DNA of 64,000 nt from Loripinus fragilis (taxonomy: Eukaryota > Mollusca > Bivalvia > Lucinida > Lucinidae), in contig OZ026519.1 in NCBI GenBank assembly GCA_964019695.1, positions 26,405,213-26,469,212 of the forward strand, in the 5' to 3' direction. Positions 32,441 to 44,750 of the stretch are shown here, piece after piece. Numbering within the stretch: the stretch's first letter is position 1; the number at the start of each line of letters is the position of its first letter. The notes beneath the pieces are model-generated. The model saw only the letters and a program-made list of their open reading frames with translations. It was not told the DNA's origin and made no database searches. The translations under genes were made by a program, and so were the position numbers.

Positions 32441-33270
32441 CCTGTCCGGTGCATATCTCCTATATTCTTTGAGGTAGGAATTCCAAATTTGGTTCGTGGA
32501 TGCATATTGAGATAACAAAGTGTCTCGTAACATTTTAAGGTCACTGAGACCTTGACCTTTACATCTGACCTAGTTTTTAGAATAATCGTGTCTGGAGCAT
32601 ATCTCCTATAATATTTGAGGTAGGAATCCCAAATTTGGTACGTTGATGCATCTTGGGATGACAAAGCGTCGCGCACCATCGTTGGGTCCCTGTGACATTG
32701 ACCTTTACCTCTGACCTAGTTTCTAGAAACTGCTTTGAGTCTGGTGCATATATCCTATATTCTTTGAGATAGGAATTCCAAATTTGGTATGGAAATGCAT
32801 CTTGGGATGGCGGAGTGTCACGTACCATAATTCGAGTCACTGTGACATTGACCTTTGACCTAGTTTTAAGAATTCTTGTGTCTGGAGCACATCTCTTACA
32901 TTTTTAAGGTAGGAATTCTCAATTTGGTGTGTAAATGCATCTTGGATGGCAATTTGGTGTGTGAATGCATCTTGAAATGGCGGATGGTCACGTTCCATTT
33001 TCCGGTCACTGTGACCTTAACCTCTGACCTAGTTTCTAGAACTGGCATCAAGTCTGGTGCAAAACTTCTATATTCTTTGAGGTAGGAATTCCAAATTAGG
33101 TGAGTCGATGCATCTTGAGATGGCAGAATGTCGCATACCATTTTTGGGTCATTGTGACCTTGACCTAGTTTATAGAATAATTGTGTCCGGAGCATCTCAC
33201 ATATATTATTTGAGCTAGGGATCCCAAATTTGGTGTGTGGTTGCATCTTTGGATGGCAGAGTGTCATGTG
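32440..33270 (-). repeat. tandem array, ~147-bp unit, about six copies
   Basis: GAGGTAGGAATTCCAAATTT and variants recur at 32471, 32618, 32766, 32908, 33079 and 33212. One unit carries an internal 30-bp duplication (32925-32990). Each unit has TGACCTTGACCT.TGACCTAG. Open frames across it on either strand follow the repeat. Confidence 0.88.
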
Positions 33271-33439
33271 GTAAATGTGTTTTAGGTGCATACTTCTTTC
33301 GGTATCACAAGTCAATCACAATCAAGGTAAGCTGGGCTGGCCAGGACCTTTCTTGTTCGCCAGAAACAGTGGAAGGTATTCTATTTATTGAAACTGTATT
33401 GCCACTGCATTGGTGGTCAGTAATTTAATAAATTGCGAC

Positions 33440-33690
33440 AGTCAGTATGCCTGGTAGAAAACCAAATCACGGTTTAGCTATGGTTACCACTTTAATTGCA
33501 TCACGATGAGCAGACCTCAGTCTCAGAAGCATTCGTCTTTATGCTGACCCCTTATGCTTGTTTTCAGCTGGGCCCACAGTGGATCAACTTAAGGTACTCT
33601 TTAGTTCTAACTCTCGGTGAGCCATTTTCTTTGTTTCACCAAATCATTGATAGTTTGTTCCTCTGTGGTAATGTATTGCATAAATTATAA
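33440..33690 (-). repeat. fragment of the family A/B 5' part
   Basis: TATGCCTGGTAG, CTTTAATTGCATCACGATGA and GAGCCATTTTCTTTGTTTCA match 61766-61990 in the same orientation. Confidence 0.6.
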
Positions 33691-33830
33691 ATCCTCTATT
33701 CGAGCTTAACACGCTTGTGTTTTAAAAGAATCCAAGCAGAATCAAGAGCAAAGATTTGGCGCCATAACGCATTTAAGCAACCAGTAGCTTCCGCTGCTGT
33801 CCATTCTTTGGCTGTGATTCTGTCGTCGTT

Positions 33831-34215
33831 GAATGCTCATAACTTTATAACCAGACGGTATAGTTTGATCAAATTTTGCATACGTATACATTTTAACATT
33901 GTCCAAACACTGGCATGCGTAAAAGTTTCGTTTTGCGGACAAGGTTATGCCGAGCATCAGTCAGGCGGGTAATGGTCAGTTAGTATAAATGCTCCTAAAT
34001 CTGAAACCACATGGTATATTTCTATCAAATTTTGCATACTTATTTCTTAATATTCATTTTAACATTGTTCAGACACATGTATGCAAAACGGTGACGACGC
34101 TTTGCCTAGCATCATTTAGGCCGGTCGAGATATTTTACTGAAAATGCTCATAACTTTGAATGGCATGTTATATATGTATTTTGATCAAAGTTTTCATATT
34201 TATCCTTAACACTGG
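33831..34215 (+). repeat. diverged tandem array, ~155-bp unit, 2.5 copies
   Basis: ATGCTCATAACTTTATAACC at 33833, a diverged copy at 33989 and ATGCTCATAACTTTGAATGG at 34142. Each is followed by a TTGATCAAATTTTGCATA-like line. Confidence 0.65.
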
Positions 34216-34924
34216 TATAATATAATTATTCTGAATCTTGAACAATAGCTGAGAATCTGATACTGTGTAAAGTGGTGTTCTTGTTTTAACTCTGGTAGTC
34301 ATTTTGTTCAGCTGATCCGAACCGATTTAGAAATTTTACCAGATGACTTTATAATAAACCTTTGCGTTATGTGTTTTTGAATTGGGACCAATGGCTCGAG
34401 AGAATATGGCATTTTAAGATATTTCTTATCTACAGTTCTGGCAGCCAGCTTGTTTGCCAGAGCAAAATCATTTAGGCAATTTTGTTAGAGGGCATTATGG
34501 GGAACATTTTTGAGATTTTTTTGCATTTGTACCAGTGCTGTTTGATATATCCTTTGTTTCGCATTTCATTTCAATTTGTAGAAATACCCACCCTACAAGT
34601 CTCTTAAGCTAAAAAATTACTCATATATAATGATTTTAAACTCAAATATGATATTTTGGACACTTATACTAGAATATCTTAAAATTCTTTCACTCCCAAA
34701 TTCAAACTATCCCTTTCTCAACCAGTCAAAGCAAGAAAGAAAACTAATACGAATCTCAGGCGAAATGTATGCGAACCGCAACTGCAATATATCCCCAATG
34801 ATGCTCTCGCTTTCTTCAGTCTCGGCACAATCAGATCAGTAAAAACTGATTTAACTTTAAAATGTTGTTTCGAAGATATACGTTCACCACGGGTCGTGCA
34901 CATTACGACCAGTTGATTTTATAG
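34216..34924. other. no gene recognised
   Basis: AT-rich, with no supported feature. Confidence 0.5.
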
Positions 34925-35165
34925 TTTATTGTTGCTCTCATTGTGCGTGGGAGTTTTGTATTTGCTCCTTGTTTTGCTATACAGTACTTAGTATCAATTC
35001 TAGTTTTGCACTCATTCCGCTAGGGAAGAGAGAGCTGGTTGCTTTATTTTAATAGTCTTCTTGCTGTCATGCGACTGTAAGTGTTCCGTGTCTCTTCCTC
35101 ACGGTGTGGTTGGTTGGTCGGCAGTATGTAATTGTGGTATTTTCTGGACTCTTAGTTTTAAGAAT
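34925..35165 (-). repeat. dispersed repeat family B, diverged, minus strand
   Basis: GAAGAGAGAGCTGGTTGCTT, GTGTCTCTTCCTCACGGTG and TAATTGTGGTATTTTCTGGA match 62290-62420. Confidence 0.68.
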
Positions 35166-36149
35166 TGCGCACAGCATCGCCGCCTAGCCGATTTTATACC
35201 TCACATATTGTGAACAGATTAGCCTTTCGATTAATGAAAGATGGATCATATATCACTTTTAAATCTGAAACTGCGCTTACAAATATATTCTATGCTAAAA
35301 AATAGTTGACGCCACAACAATTATTATTGTGCATGTTATTTCATGAGCACCACAGATCATCACATATATGACTGTGAATGTTTTCACATGCCATGGAACA
35401 GTCTGATAACTTCAAAAAGACCATAGCTGAATTTCGCAACCGACCATTGACACAAAAAGACCTCAAACCACATTTCCACCATGTTAAAAACGGAATACTT
35501 CTAAATCAGTTAGCGCCTTTGCATGCTGGGTAATTCTGCATGCTTTTTTGAAGTCTGCTCAGTTTCTCTAAATTAGTATTTTAGAACATAATCCAGAATA
35601 CCACCAGAATGTCAAATAGTTGCAAAGTTCATGTTGTCGGTCTGATCTGGTTCTAAACTGTAGCCGAAGACACAACTCGCCACAATGCGCGGAAAAAGAT
35701 AATCTCGTCCGATACGTTGGCAAGATAGAAGCATGTATGAAATGGTACAAAATCTTGAGCTCACGTGAAAAAAAAAGGCATTCGACGTCGTCATTTCTTA
35801 AACTGTGAATTCAGCATCCAAACTATGTACAGCTGCTCGGTACATGTACCTGTAGGATATTCCACATATTCTATATACATCCGCTGAGGTACATGTACAT
35901 GTAGGATATTCCACATAAGAGAGAAATCATCGGTGCAGCAGTCAATGTTTAATGGAAGAATTTTTTATTTTAATATGTCCTAGACAGTTTGGGTAAAATT
36001 TATAAGGACAATGGGAACGACTTTCTTTGCCGCCATAAATTGGAGACTCTAAAGCATGTGAAATGACGAGCAAATGTTATTGTATCAACAAGCGTAGACA
36101 ACGGATGGACTCTGCAATACAGTGTCCGCCAATTTTAAACTGCAGACTG
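35166..36149. other. no gene recognised
   Basis: A direct 30-bp repeat around GGTACATGTAC..GTAGGATATTCCACAT (35840-35870 and 35890-35920) is the only structure seen. Confidence 0.5.
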
Positions 36150-36345
36150 CAGTGACTCAGTGGTAGAGTGCTTGATTCGAGACCGAAGGGCCGACGGTTC
36201 GAGCCTCACTGCGTTGTGGTCCTTGAGCAAGCCGCATTTATCCTAGCTTAGTACTGGTTCAACCCGGGAAGACTCGTCCCTATATAACTGAAAGATTGTT
36301 GATGGGACGTAAAGAATCAAATCAAACAAACAAAATCAAAGCAGA
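36150..36345 (+). mobile_element. tRNA-derived SINE
   Basis: A box TGACTCAGTGGTAGAG, B box CGGTTCGAGCC, body GTTGTGGTCCTTGAGCAAGC and TACTGGTTCAACCCGGGAAG, tail GATGGGACGTAAAGAATCAA and (CAAA)n. GCAGAC.GCA repeats flank it. Confidence 0.85.
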
Positions 36346-37049
36346 CGCATAGACCGTACCGACGTACATGTACATGTTGTATGTAAAGTTATCCTGCGTA
36401 TTCTGAGAAAATCCCCCAATATCTTAACCAGAGCATGAAATATAGCGATTGTGTTTTTGTGGTCATTAATTCCTATTACCCAAAGATGTCTTGTTTACTC
36501 GAAGGTTGTTATATGTAACCCAGGGCAGAATGTTGGTCTTATATTATGAAGTTTTCTAATAGCTCAAAGCACATGAAATAGTGGCTGAAATATTTTTAAT
36601 TCCCAGAAACATGTCAATTGCAGTTTGTGGTCATCACTCTTAATTCACATTAGGTTCAGTGACAATATATACAGCAGAAAATTCTATAAATACAGCCTTT
36701 TCATAATACACTAAAGCATATTAGACAACATATCTGCATATAAGTTTGCTTGATGAAAATTAAAAAGTTGACCGCAAATGCACAATACACTGCACCCATA
36801 AAGTCAGTGTAAGGTGTACGCGTAAGGTGTCAGCCTGTGGGTAAAAATGTCTAATAGTAATTGATCAAATACAATTCTAGTAAAACCAGAAAAGTAAACA
36901 CGTTTTGTTTGTGGTTAATGCTTTATGTCGCAGTCAAGTAAACATACATGTATGTCTATCGAGAAAACAGCATAGTTAAAATGGTTGCTTAAACGTTCAA
37001 AATTTAACTTGGGACCTAGCTTAATGCTATTCACTATTCGCCCAATATA
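36346..37049. other. no gene recognised
   Basis: AT-rich non-coding DNA. Confidence 0.5.
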
Positions 37050-38162
37050 TACTCATGTCCAATGAAAACGCACTACTCTTCAGATGCGCATAGTTGTGGC
37101 CTGTCAAAAGCTCTGCAAAATTGTGTTATTTATATTTATCATTTTGGACAAATGCAATGTTTTCGCACAAAAAGTTTTAATTACGGTGACTCCGTGAACA
37201 TTTGACGTAACGTCAGCCGCCAAATTGCGTTAATTACAATTTTGGCGTATAAAAAAGATCCTATAATCTCGTTTAAATGGTTTCTGTTTGCCAGTAGATC
37301 CACTGTCATTTCGCCACAACTTTGGCAGTTGTGACGCAACACCTAACACTACACTAACGCGCAACAAAGTCACTATGTAAGCTTAAATATGGCGTGGTCC
37401 GACAAAACTCGACGTAAAATATTTAATTTAGGTTTCTAAAGTCATAGCTAGTGTTCTACACAATGCTGATTCCCGTCGTATGAACCCACTCACATGCAAC
37501 ACGTCATCAAAATTCTTCTAAACAATTGACGTTGCATCATTGACGCCATCTTTGAGCGCGTCGCCAGCCATTGTACTCAACGCTAGCATTTTAAATCATC
37601 TGTTAGTGCAAATATTATCTAACATTAAGTTCAACACAGATACTCTTAGTTTTGCATATACGAGCTTTAGAGATTGACGTTTATCAAAACAATGTTGATA
37701 CCTACGCTCCGTCGGTACTAACGACCTGCTACACGAGCAAGTAATCTTCTTGCTACGACTTTGTCGTAATTTTGCATCAATACAAAAGGGATTCCTGGAA
37801 TGTCTCGATTTTACGCGCTAGTCAAAATAACGCTAGTGACGTCACATCGCCTTCAAGGCACGATGACTATTCCAAGCTATCAATTTAGAGATTCTTTGAA
37901 ATTTATGCACAGAAAAAATGCGAGAGTAATGCTTTTGAAAATTCTGACGCATTCGATGGCTGGTTGTGTGACTTTCTGTTTTGACGGTCTGTTTGTTAAA
38001 TGCTTCCAAAACGGTCATCAGGGATCATTCCGTTTTAAATACCTATCAGTATCTTAACGAATTGCTACAGTACAATAAGACGCAATAATTGCAAAAATAA
38101 AATATGTCCTTAAAAAGATATAGTCATTTTTGTAGGTGGTGTGTTTTCATTGGACATGAGTA
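37050..38162. mobile_element. TA-flanked non-autonomous transposon, 1.11 kb (TACT..AAACGC family, copy e2)
   Basis: Starts TACTCATGTCCAATGAAAAC-GC and ends with the inverse (GTTTTCATTGGACATGAGTA). TA lies at 37048-37049 and 38163-38164. The interior is rich in GACGT/ACGTC but has no transposase frame. Confidence 0.75.
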
Positions 38163-38164
38163 TA

Positions 38165-39000
38165 TGTCTACATTTTTCTGAGTATGTAGAGAAATACGCA
38201 TAAACAGTTTGAAATTTAAACAACAAACAAGCATTTCGAGAAAACGACGTGTTAAAATATTTCCTTTTCAACTTAATTGTTTTGAACGATGTACAAGATA
38301 GAGTCACTGCTCTGATTAATAATTCTCCCTTTAAATTGAGATAGGTCACTGATTCAGACTTGTGTTATTCGTAACATGTCTTGACGTTACTGACACTGTT
38401 TTTAGGATTACTAAAATACATTTGTTTTGGTGAATATTGGAATCATCTCATGCAACGCTTCCAATGAACAACTAAACAATTCGTTTTTGAAAAAAGAACT
38501 GCATAAATGCTGTGTTCTGTATTTAAATTCATTTTTGTATAACAACAAAGCATGCATGAATAGAAAACAGTGTTGGCATAAAGTTGTTTCGTGGTCGACT
38601 AGGTTGCTCTTTACAAATGTATCCAGTGGAAGCTTAGTTTCAGCCGATAGTTTTAGGCCTCAAGCAATAAGTAATTACATTTCACTGAAAAGCCTCGGCA
38701 GACCTGAGACACCATTTCTTCCGTCCTCTAAGATGTGCTCCCGTCTTCAGAGACGTTTTAAATCAGAACCACTTCCGGCTGAGCCTTCGGTGCTCCCGGA
38801 CATAAAAATGCACACACGCACAACATTAAATCCACCTGGCTAAGTACTGGTACAGCCAGCCACAATTTATTTATTTTTTCTTGCAGTTGGCAAAATGTTA
38901 GGAAGTGGCAGGGGAGAGGTGTAAAAAACAGTGAAGTGGACTTTGCAAACAAGACATGACTGGGCTATAAGAACTGTTGATCAGAAAAAAAACCATAATC
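38165..39000. other. no recognised gene (138-codon open frame noted)
   Basis: A plus frame at 38427-38843 is open for 138 codons but has no recognisable domain and starts at GTG. Frames of this length are expected about once by chance in this much AT-rich DNA. Confidence 0.4.
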
Positions 39001-39203
39001 ATAGACATTTTTACCCACAAAGCGGACTGCTGATAGCGAGCAACTGATTGTGGATTAAATTTTAGGGAACATCTCAACATTCATTTTGATGCCAAAATTA
39101 AAATAAAACACTGACCATTGGACAGATATAATGATGTACTATATATACACACTCGGTTTGCGACAATCATGAGCTCACATTTTTTTTAACAAAACTGTTT
39201 TTT
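39001..39203 (+). repeat. dispersed repeat family E, copy 2
   Basis: Direct repeat of 32152-32346 with about 15% differences by eye. Confidence 0.82.
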
Positions 39204-40249
39204 TCGATTGCCGTAAAGATACATGAATGTACATGTATACATTTATTTGTGCGACTTAACGATCGACGATAGGTTTTTGGGGCACTCTCAAACGAATTTT
39301 TAATCTACTATGTGCAATTTATTATTACACTAACTGTAACATTGCTTTTACTTGCATGTAACAGAGGAACCAGCCATTCGTAAAAGCCAAGTTTTAAGTC
39401 TTCGAAACATTTTGCACAAAGAATGCAAAACAAATAATAATAACAAAATAAAATAAATAAAGTTACGAGTTGATCCACATCATATTTAAGGGTGAGGTTG
39501 GTACCGTGAAACTAGTTTGGTTTATGTCAATAAAGATATATAAAGATAAAGAAAGATATAATAGCAATTAGAAATACTACTAACATATGAAAACATGTGT
39601 CTTAGCTACAAGATTCTATGTACAAAATCTCTCTGAAAAGAAATGTTTTAATTTCGCTTCTTTTGTCTGAAGGCTCCACGGGGAATGTAGTAAGTGGCAC
39701 TATGCAATATGTAGTTAATCAACAAGAGGTGGTGGCTTTTTGTCTTATTTCAGAGTTACAAGCTATTTAAGAATGTATTTTTACTGATATCATTACTGTA
39801 CCTGAAATCGCTTTGATTTTAAAATATAGTGTCGATGATTTGTTTATTAATAACTTCTGATAACTCTTGATTGCCAAATAAAAGTGTGTTTGTTTGTATG
39901 TTTGGTGCTTAACGCAGCATCAACCCTTGTGGGTCATTAGCGTCAGAAGGTATTATACTAAACATGATGTGGATGGAAAAAGTAAAAATTTGTAAAATAA
40001 AATAAAAGGAATGTTAAAGGTGAGTGTGTATAATTATAATAAGTTGCAATACGATTGTTGATAGGAGAGACCACGTACAATATCTGACAGTTTCAAAGAG
40101 CGATTCAGATAACTGTACATGTTCTTTAACTGAACAGAATACAACATAATACCATCTGTATTATGGTCTGATACAAATGTAAAATAAAACATGATTTTAA
40201 AAAATTCAATTAGATTCTGTTAAAACATTTATTTGTCTTAAAATGTCAT
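39204..40249. other. non-coding; small family-A fragment at 39465-39525
   Basis: TAAGGGTGAGGTTGGTACCGTGAAAC at about 39488 is a family-A fragment (minus orientation). Nothing else is supported. Confidence 0.45.
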
Positions 40250-40790
40250 AAAAGTAAGTAAGGTTGCAAAGATCAGGAATCGATACAATCAAGTACCACA
40301 CTTGACCCAGGATACCAATGGGAAAGTGACAAACTCACAGAAGACACCACAAACGAGAGCCAAGAGGTCAGCCCTTTCCCAGCAGGTGACCAGGAAGCAC
40401 ATATAAACAGACGCGCACAAAACATAGCAAACATAAGACAGAACAAAAACATAAAAGATCCACAAAAGAAGTACCGCCTTGGAACGGTCAGTAAAATATT
40501 TTACTGGAGGGCTTAAACCGGTTTAACGGCGCCAACCTCACCCTTAATTCAGATGTGGATCAAGACACATAGATATTTGGTTTGCATGAAAGACCCCTAA
40601 CTTATCAATGCATCATCCCCTAAAACATATAAATCAAGATATAACAAGGAGATAAAGCAAGGATAAGGACTCAACAGTAAATTAAACAGAATACCGGAGC
40701 AAAAGAAATCCAACAGGTAAACCCGGGTGGGCCCGACAAACAGCCAAAGCATCAGGCCCCTACCATCTCATCAATAGATAAGTCTTTAAT
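40250..40790 (+). repeat. dispersed repeat family A, long copy
   Basis: Near-exact reverse complement of 5960-6507 (for example GCAAAGATCAGGAATCGATA, TAAACCGGTTTAACGGCGCC, CAGGCCCCTACCATCTCATC). The low divergence suggests recent activity. Confidence 0.85.
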
Positions 40791-41189
40791 ACTTTTAATA
40801 TGTATATCTTGAAATAATTCTTTCATGTTGTCAACATGGAAGCAATTATTTCTTACTTGTGCAAAGTCGCCACATTCCAAAGGAAGTGACGTAAAGTGAA
40901 TGGTGCGTCGCAACCAACACATTGTGGCTGCTCTTCACCTTGTAGTGAGTATGAATGAGTGACGCTTGTATGACCTAAGCGGAGTCGAGCTAAAACTACT
41001 TCTCTTTTCTAATGTTTCGAACAACTGATTGATATTCACCAATAGTTGTTTGATGTCAAGAAGTTATTTCCAATGCTGTTATTCCATGAAGTTTGCCATT
41101 CTTTCAAGATATATTTTTTGATAGATGGCTTAAAATTAGAAAATGGAATCTAAAAAGAAGTTGGTTCTAATAAAAGCGATGATTTTGCT
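40791..41189. other. no gene recognised
   Basis: Possibly further 3' sequence of the adjacent non-LTR element; unproven. Confidence 0.4.
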
Positions 41190-42362
41190 TAGTTTTAAAT
41201 ATTTTATTGCCAAATTTTATACAGCAATGGGGTTGGGTCACAAGTTCTCACAACCTTAGTTACGACCCTTCCCCTACAATTTAACATACATAAAAGCTAA
41301 TAAACATGGCTAAACATGTACAAATACATATGAATGTGAATTTGCTTGCTGATCTACCATCTCATTCCCTTGGATACCATTATGACTAGGAATCCAACAG
41401 AGAATAATTTCTTTATTAGCTAAAAGCTCATGACATTTTTCTAAAAGTTTCTGTATCTGTTGATTCTTCGAACTGGTATGGTTCATAGCTTTCAATACAG
41501 AAAGCGAGTCAGAAAATATAATACATTTATTGTTAGCATCACAAGTGCTAATGAAATCTAAGGCACAACCAACCTTTGAGTCTTCTTTTGATCCATCAGT
41601 ATAAATTTGTTGGTAATTCTTATAACGACTTTGAAGCTTTCTGAAATCATCTTTTAATATGCGTGGATTTGATTCAGATTTTTTCTCTGAATGTAAATCG
41701 AAAAGTATGTCAGGTTGTTTCATACACCAAGCTGGAATATTTGGTGTAAAATGTTTTTCAATATTTTGTGGTTTGATATTGGCAGATTCTAAGAGTGGTG
41801 AAATTCTGATGCCAAATGATTTAATAGCTTTAGGTTTTTGTTTATATAAATCAACATAATTTGGTGGGAATGTATCTTCATGAGCAGGATTTGATGGGTA
41901 AGCAGCAAGTCTTATAGCATATTGCAAAGAGAGTTATTCTCTTCGTGAGTATAGTGATGGTGCATCTGCTTCCACATAAAGACTAGCAACAGGAGAAGTT
42001 CTTAAAGCTCATAAAGCTAACCTAAGTCCTTGATTGTGTGTAGGATCAAGCATTTTAAGATATGATTTTCGTGCAGAGCCATATATAATACAGCCATAGT
42101 CTAATTTTGACCGGACTAGAGACGGATAAAGCTTGAGAAATGTAGTTTGGTCTGCACCCCAAGACGTATGGGAGAGCACTTTTAAAAGATTCAACGCTTT
42201 GAAACATTTAGCTTTGAGATATTTAATATGGGATATAAAACTGAGTTTTCTATCAAATAAAATGCCAAGGAATTTAGATTCCTCAACAACTGGAATAGGT
42301 GATCCATATAAACAGTCCTTTCGTATCTTGTATGGTTTATGAAATGGGTCAAAAGCAAAAAT
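41190..42362 (-). pseudogene. 5'-truncated non-LTR retrotransposon: end of RT plus RNase H
   Basis: Minus-strand frame from 42362: FLGILFDRKLSFISHIKYLK, LSHTSWGADQ, LVRSKLDYGC and LRTSPVASLYVEAD are the C-terminal RT segments of RNase H-bearing elements of the I group (I/Nimb/Ingi/Jockey-like). RNase H follows with IYTDGSKEDSKVGCA, IIFSDSLSVLKAM, and CWIPSHNGIQGNEMVDQQA. It copies RNA into DNA in intact relatives. In-frame stops lie near 42009 and 41935, and the 5' end is missing, so the copy is dead. The 3' UTR runs to an AATAAA near 41205. Confidence 0.85.
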
Positions 42363-42379
42363 GTCTGACTAAAATTATT

Positions 42380-42480
42380 ATAAGTCTCACCATAATTAGA
42401 TTAAGTAGAACTATAATTAATTTAAGTCCTTACAGCCAAAATTAATTTCAGTCCAACTTAAAACAATAATAATGGTTTGA
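42380..42480 (+). repeat. left arm of an older palindromic repeat split by the LTR element
   Basis: CACCATAATTAGATT, GAACTATAATTAATTTAAGT and CCAAAATTAATTTCAGTCC are matched in reverse at 54208-54305, on the other side of the LTR retrotransposon. Confidence 0.6.
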
Positions 42481-42759
42481 CTAAAAATCAATCTTTTAAT
42501 TATTTTACATCGATGTTACGATGCAGAATGGCTGGAATAACAGAATCAGTGATAGTTGCGTATACGCACAAATACGCAGAGGTTTAGGTATGCACCTGGT
42601 CACCTATTCGAACCATGATACGGTACTTTTTCTACTGATAGTCCCAATAAAAGGTCGGTTTGTCTGAGATGGAATTCATTGTGTCTATATTTATCAACGC
42701 TTGCACGATTTCCTTACTTTTCTTGAATATCTCGGATATCCTGTGCATTTTTCAATATA

Positions 42760-43898
42760 TACTTAAGGAATAAAGAAACGCAACAGACAAAAATTTAATT
42801 TTTGAGTGTTTAAATGATGGTTTGGTGAAATCTCTTTTGAAAATTTCATATTGAGTATTTAAAGCATGTGATGAAATGCCAAAACGTCATTTTAACGCTA
42901 CATTTTACGCTACAAGATGAAAACATATGAAAACGTAAAATGTGACGTTAACGTCAGAATAAAGATCAAGATACGCCCGTCTTTTCCACGTTTTGTTATT
43001 TGGCGTCGACTTGACAATGTGCAAATTAAACAAACGTCCAATCATGTTCGTAATACAGTCAAATATTGCGTCAAAACACGCTACTTGATTGGCAAGATAC
43101 ACAATGGTAGTGAATAAACGATAAACGTCACTGAGAGCCGCCAGTTTTGGGTCGCTGGTGAATTTACGGGATAAGATAAACCTAGAGAAATCAGAACATG
43201 CTTTCTTGGGAAAACTGACTTTCCAGATACCGTAGAAATACGCTAGTAAGGTGTTTATATTGACGTTAGCCAAACAGAATACGGCATAATGGAAGAGAAA
43301 ACACCTGATTACATGCTGAGAGTGAACACCAAACTTGTTAACTGTGGCCTTAACTTTGCCACTGGACCATTTTGTCATTAGAAAAACACATAAACATCAT
43401 GGAAACCATTAAAACGTAGGATATCAAATTTTGACGTCAGAATTTAGTTTTTTTGACGTCTAGAGATCTCAAGTCATAATTCTTGAACAGAACGTCCTCG
43501 TAATGCATAAATCTCAAGCAGAAAAGAAAGTTTACGCGTTTCACACAGTATTAAGAGCTGACGTTAATGACGTTAAGCCGTTTCAGAATCCTACAAAACG
43601 TCGCCATTTGATCATTTCCTTGATCCGCAATCTATGCCAAGACTTTTTAAAACAATAAAACAGATGGCTGATTCAAACTTTTCTTTTGTTGACCCCGTTT
43701 CAGCAGTTTACTACGGGGGTCAGGCTGGTTACGCGCATACCAAAATGATTACGTAATCGATAATTACGTCAAACCTGCTGTATTTTGACGGACACATACT
43801 GCCCCTATGGATAAATAGCATTTGCACGAAAAACTTGCATCATAATGTATGCTTACAATGCCTCGAAGTGTTTGTTGCGTTTCTTTATTCCTTAAGTA
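42760..43898. mobile_element. TA-flanked non-autonomous transposon, 1.14 kb (TACT..AAACGC family, copy e1)
   Basis: Starts TACTTAAGGAATAAAGAAAC-GCAAC and ends with its exact inverse at 43898. The 3' LTR preserves the empty site CAATATATAAAGG, so the insertion duplicated TA. Because the 3' LTR lacks it, it came in after the retrotransposon. The interior is rich in AACGT/ACGTC; the 157-codon minus frame at 42905-43378 has no transposase motif. Confidence 0.88.
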
Positions 43899-44641
43899 TA
43901 TAAAGGATGGAATTTCCCATTCTTGTTAGGGGACATTTTAAACATACCGTTGAAAGGTTCGATATAGAGACGCTATTCATTATTATAAAAGGTACGTGAA
44001 GTTATATATATATGGTTACTGTGTTGAAATTGTACATGACAGGGGGATGGCCACTCGTATTATTGCATTGAGTCGCGATGTCTCTAGCATGTCACATTGT
44101 ATTGAAATAATAAGTCACTCGTTTTCTATTTTGTCGTCTGTTGAATCGGCCAGCATTCCGTGTATGAGTTCTTTCGGGTGTCATCAATAACGTCCCGTTT
44201 TTTTGGTGAAAATAGTGATTGTTACGCACTTGCGTATGAAGCTACGCACATGCGTAATGCCTAAAAATCTGCTGGGACCATTCTTGTGGCTATAGTAAAA
44301 GCTGTCCGGATGGACTCGTCGGGTTATTTTGGACAAAAGTAGTCACAGGCCATGTCGGGCCTGCACATAAAACTATAATGGTATGCTGAAAGATTTACCA
44401 GGGACCGATAGGTGAAAAACAATTTTAGCAGCTAGATTTTAAATTGTTGTGATTTTATATGGCGTTGTTGGAAAGACGATTTAACTGCCAGTGATAGTCG
44501 ACTTTCTGTAGCGACCTGTATGTGTCACCTCGAGTTATATCTGACGCATATAAGAATAAGGGTTAGGTGCATACACTACAACACACTTACATAAATAAGG
44601 TGATAGCTGACATGTATGTTTAGAGATTAGGTAGGTGTAAT

Positions 44642-44750
44642 GTTACACCAAAGTAAATGTAAAATATTTTTGTTACACCAAAGTAAATGTAAAATATTTC
44701 TGTTACACCAAAGTAAATGCAAAATATTTGTTACACCAAAATAAATGTTA
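44642..44750 (+). repeat. four ~30-bp tandem units in the 5' LTR
   Basis: TGTTACACCAAAGTAAATG plus AAAATATTT repeated, the last unit shortened. The same block is at 52637-52742 in the 3' LTR, so it is part of the LTR and may be regulatory. Confidence 0.85.

Noticed and set aside
32896..33315. 139-codon minus-strand frame
   Set aside because: It is the ~147-bp tandem array read in one frame (repeating H.KFGIP-like lines), not a gene.
38427..38843. 138-codon plus-strand frame
   Set aside because: GTG start, no recognisable domain, no splice context; chance expectation.
42905..43378. 157-codon minus-strand frame inside transposon e1
   Set aside because: No DDE/D or helix-turn-helix motif, and the related elements e2 and e3 have no matching frame.
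44642..44750. CRISPR-like evenly spaced direct repeats
   Set aside because: Adjacent ~30-bp tandem units with no unique spacers, duplicated in both LTRs of a eukaryotic retroelement.
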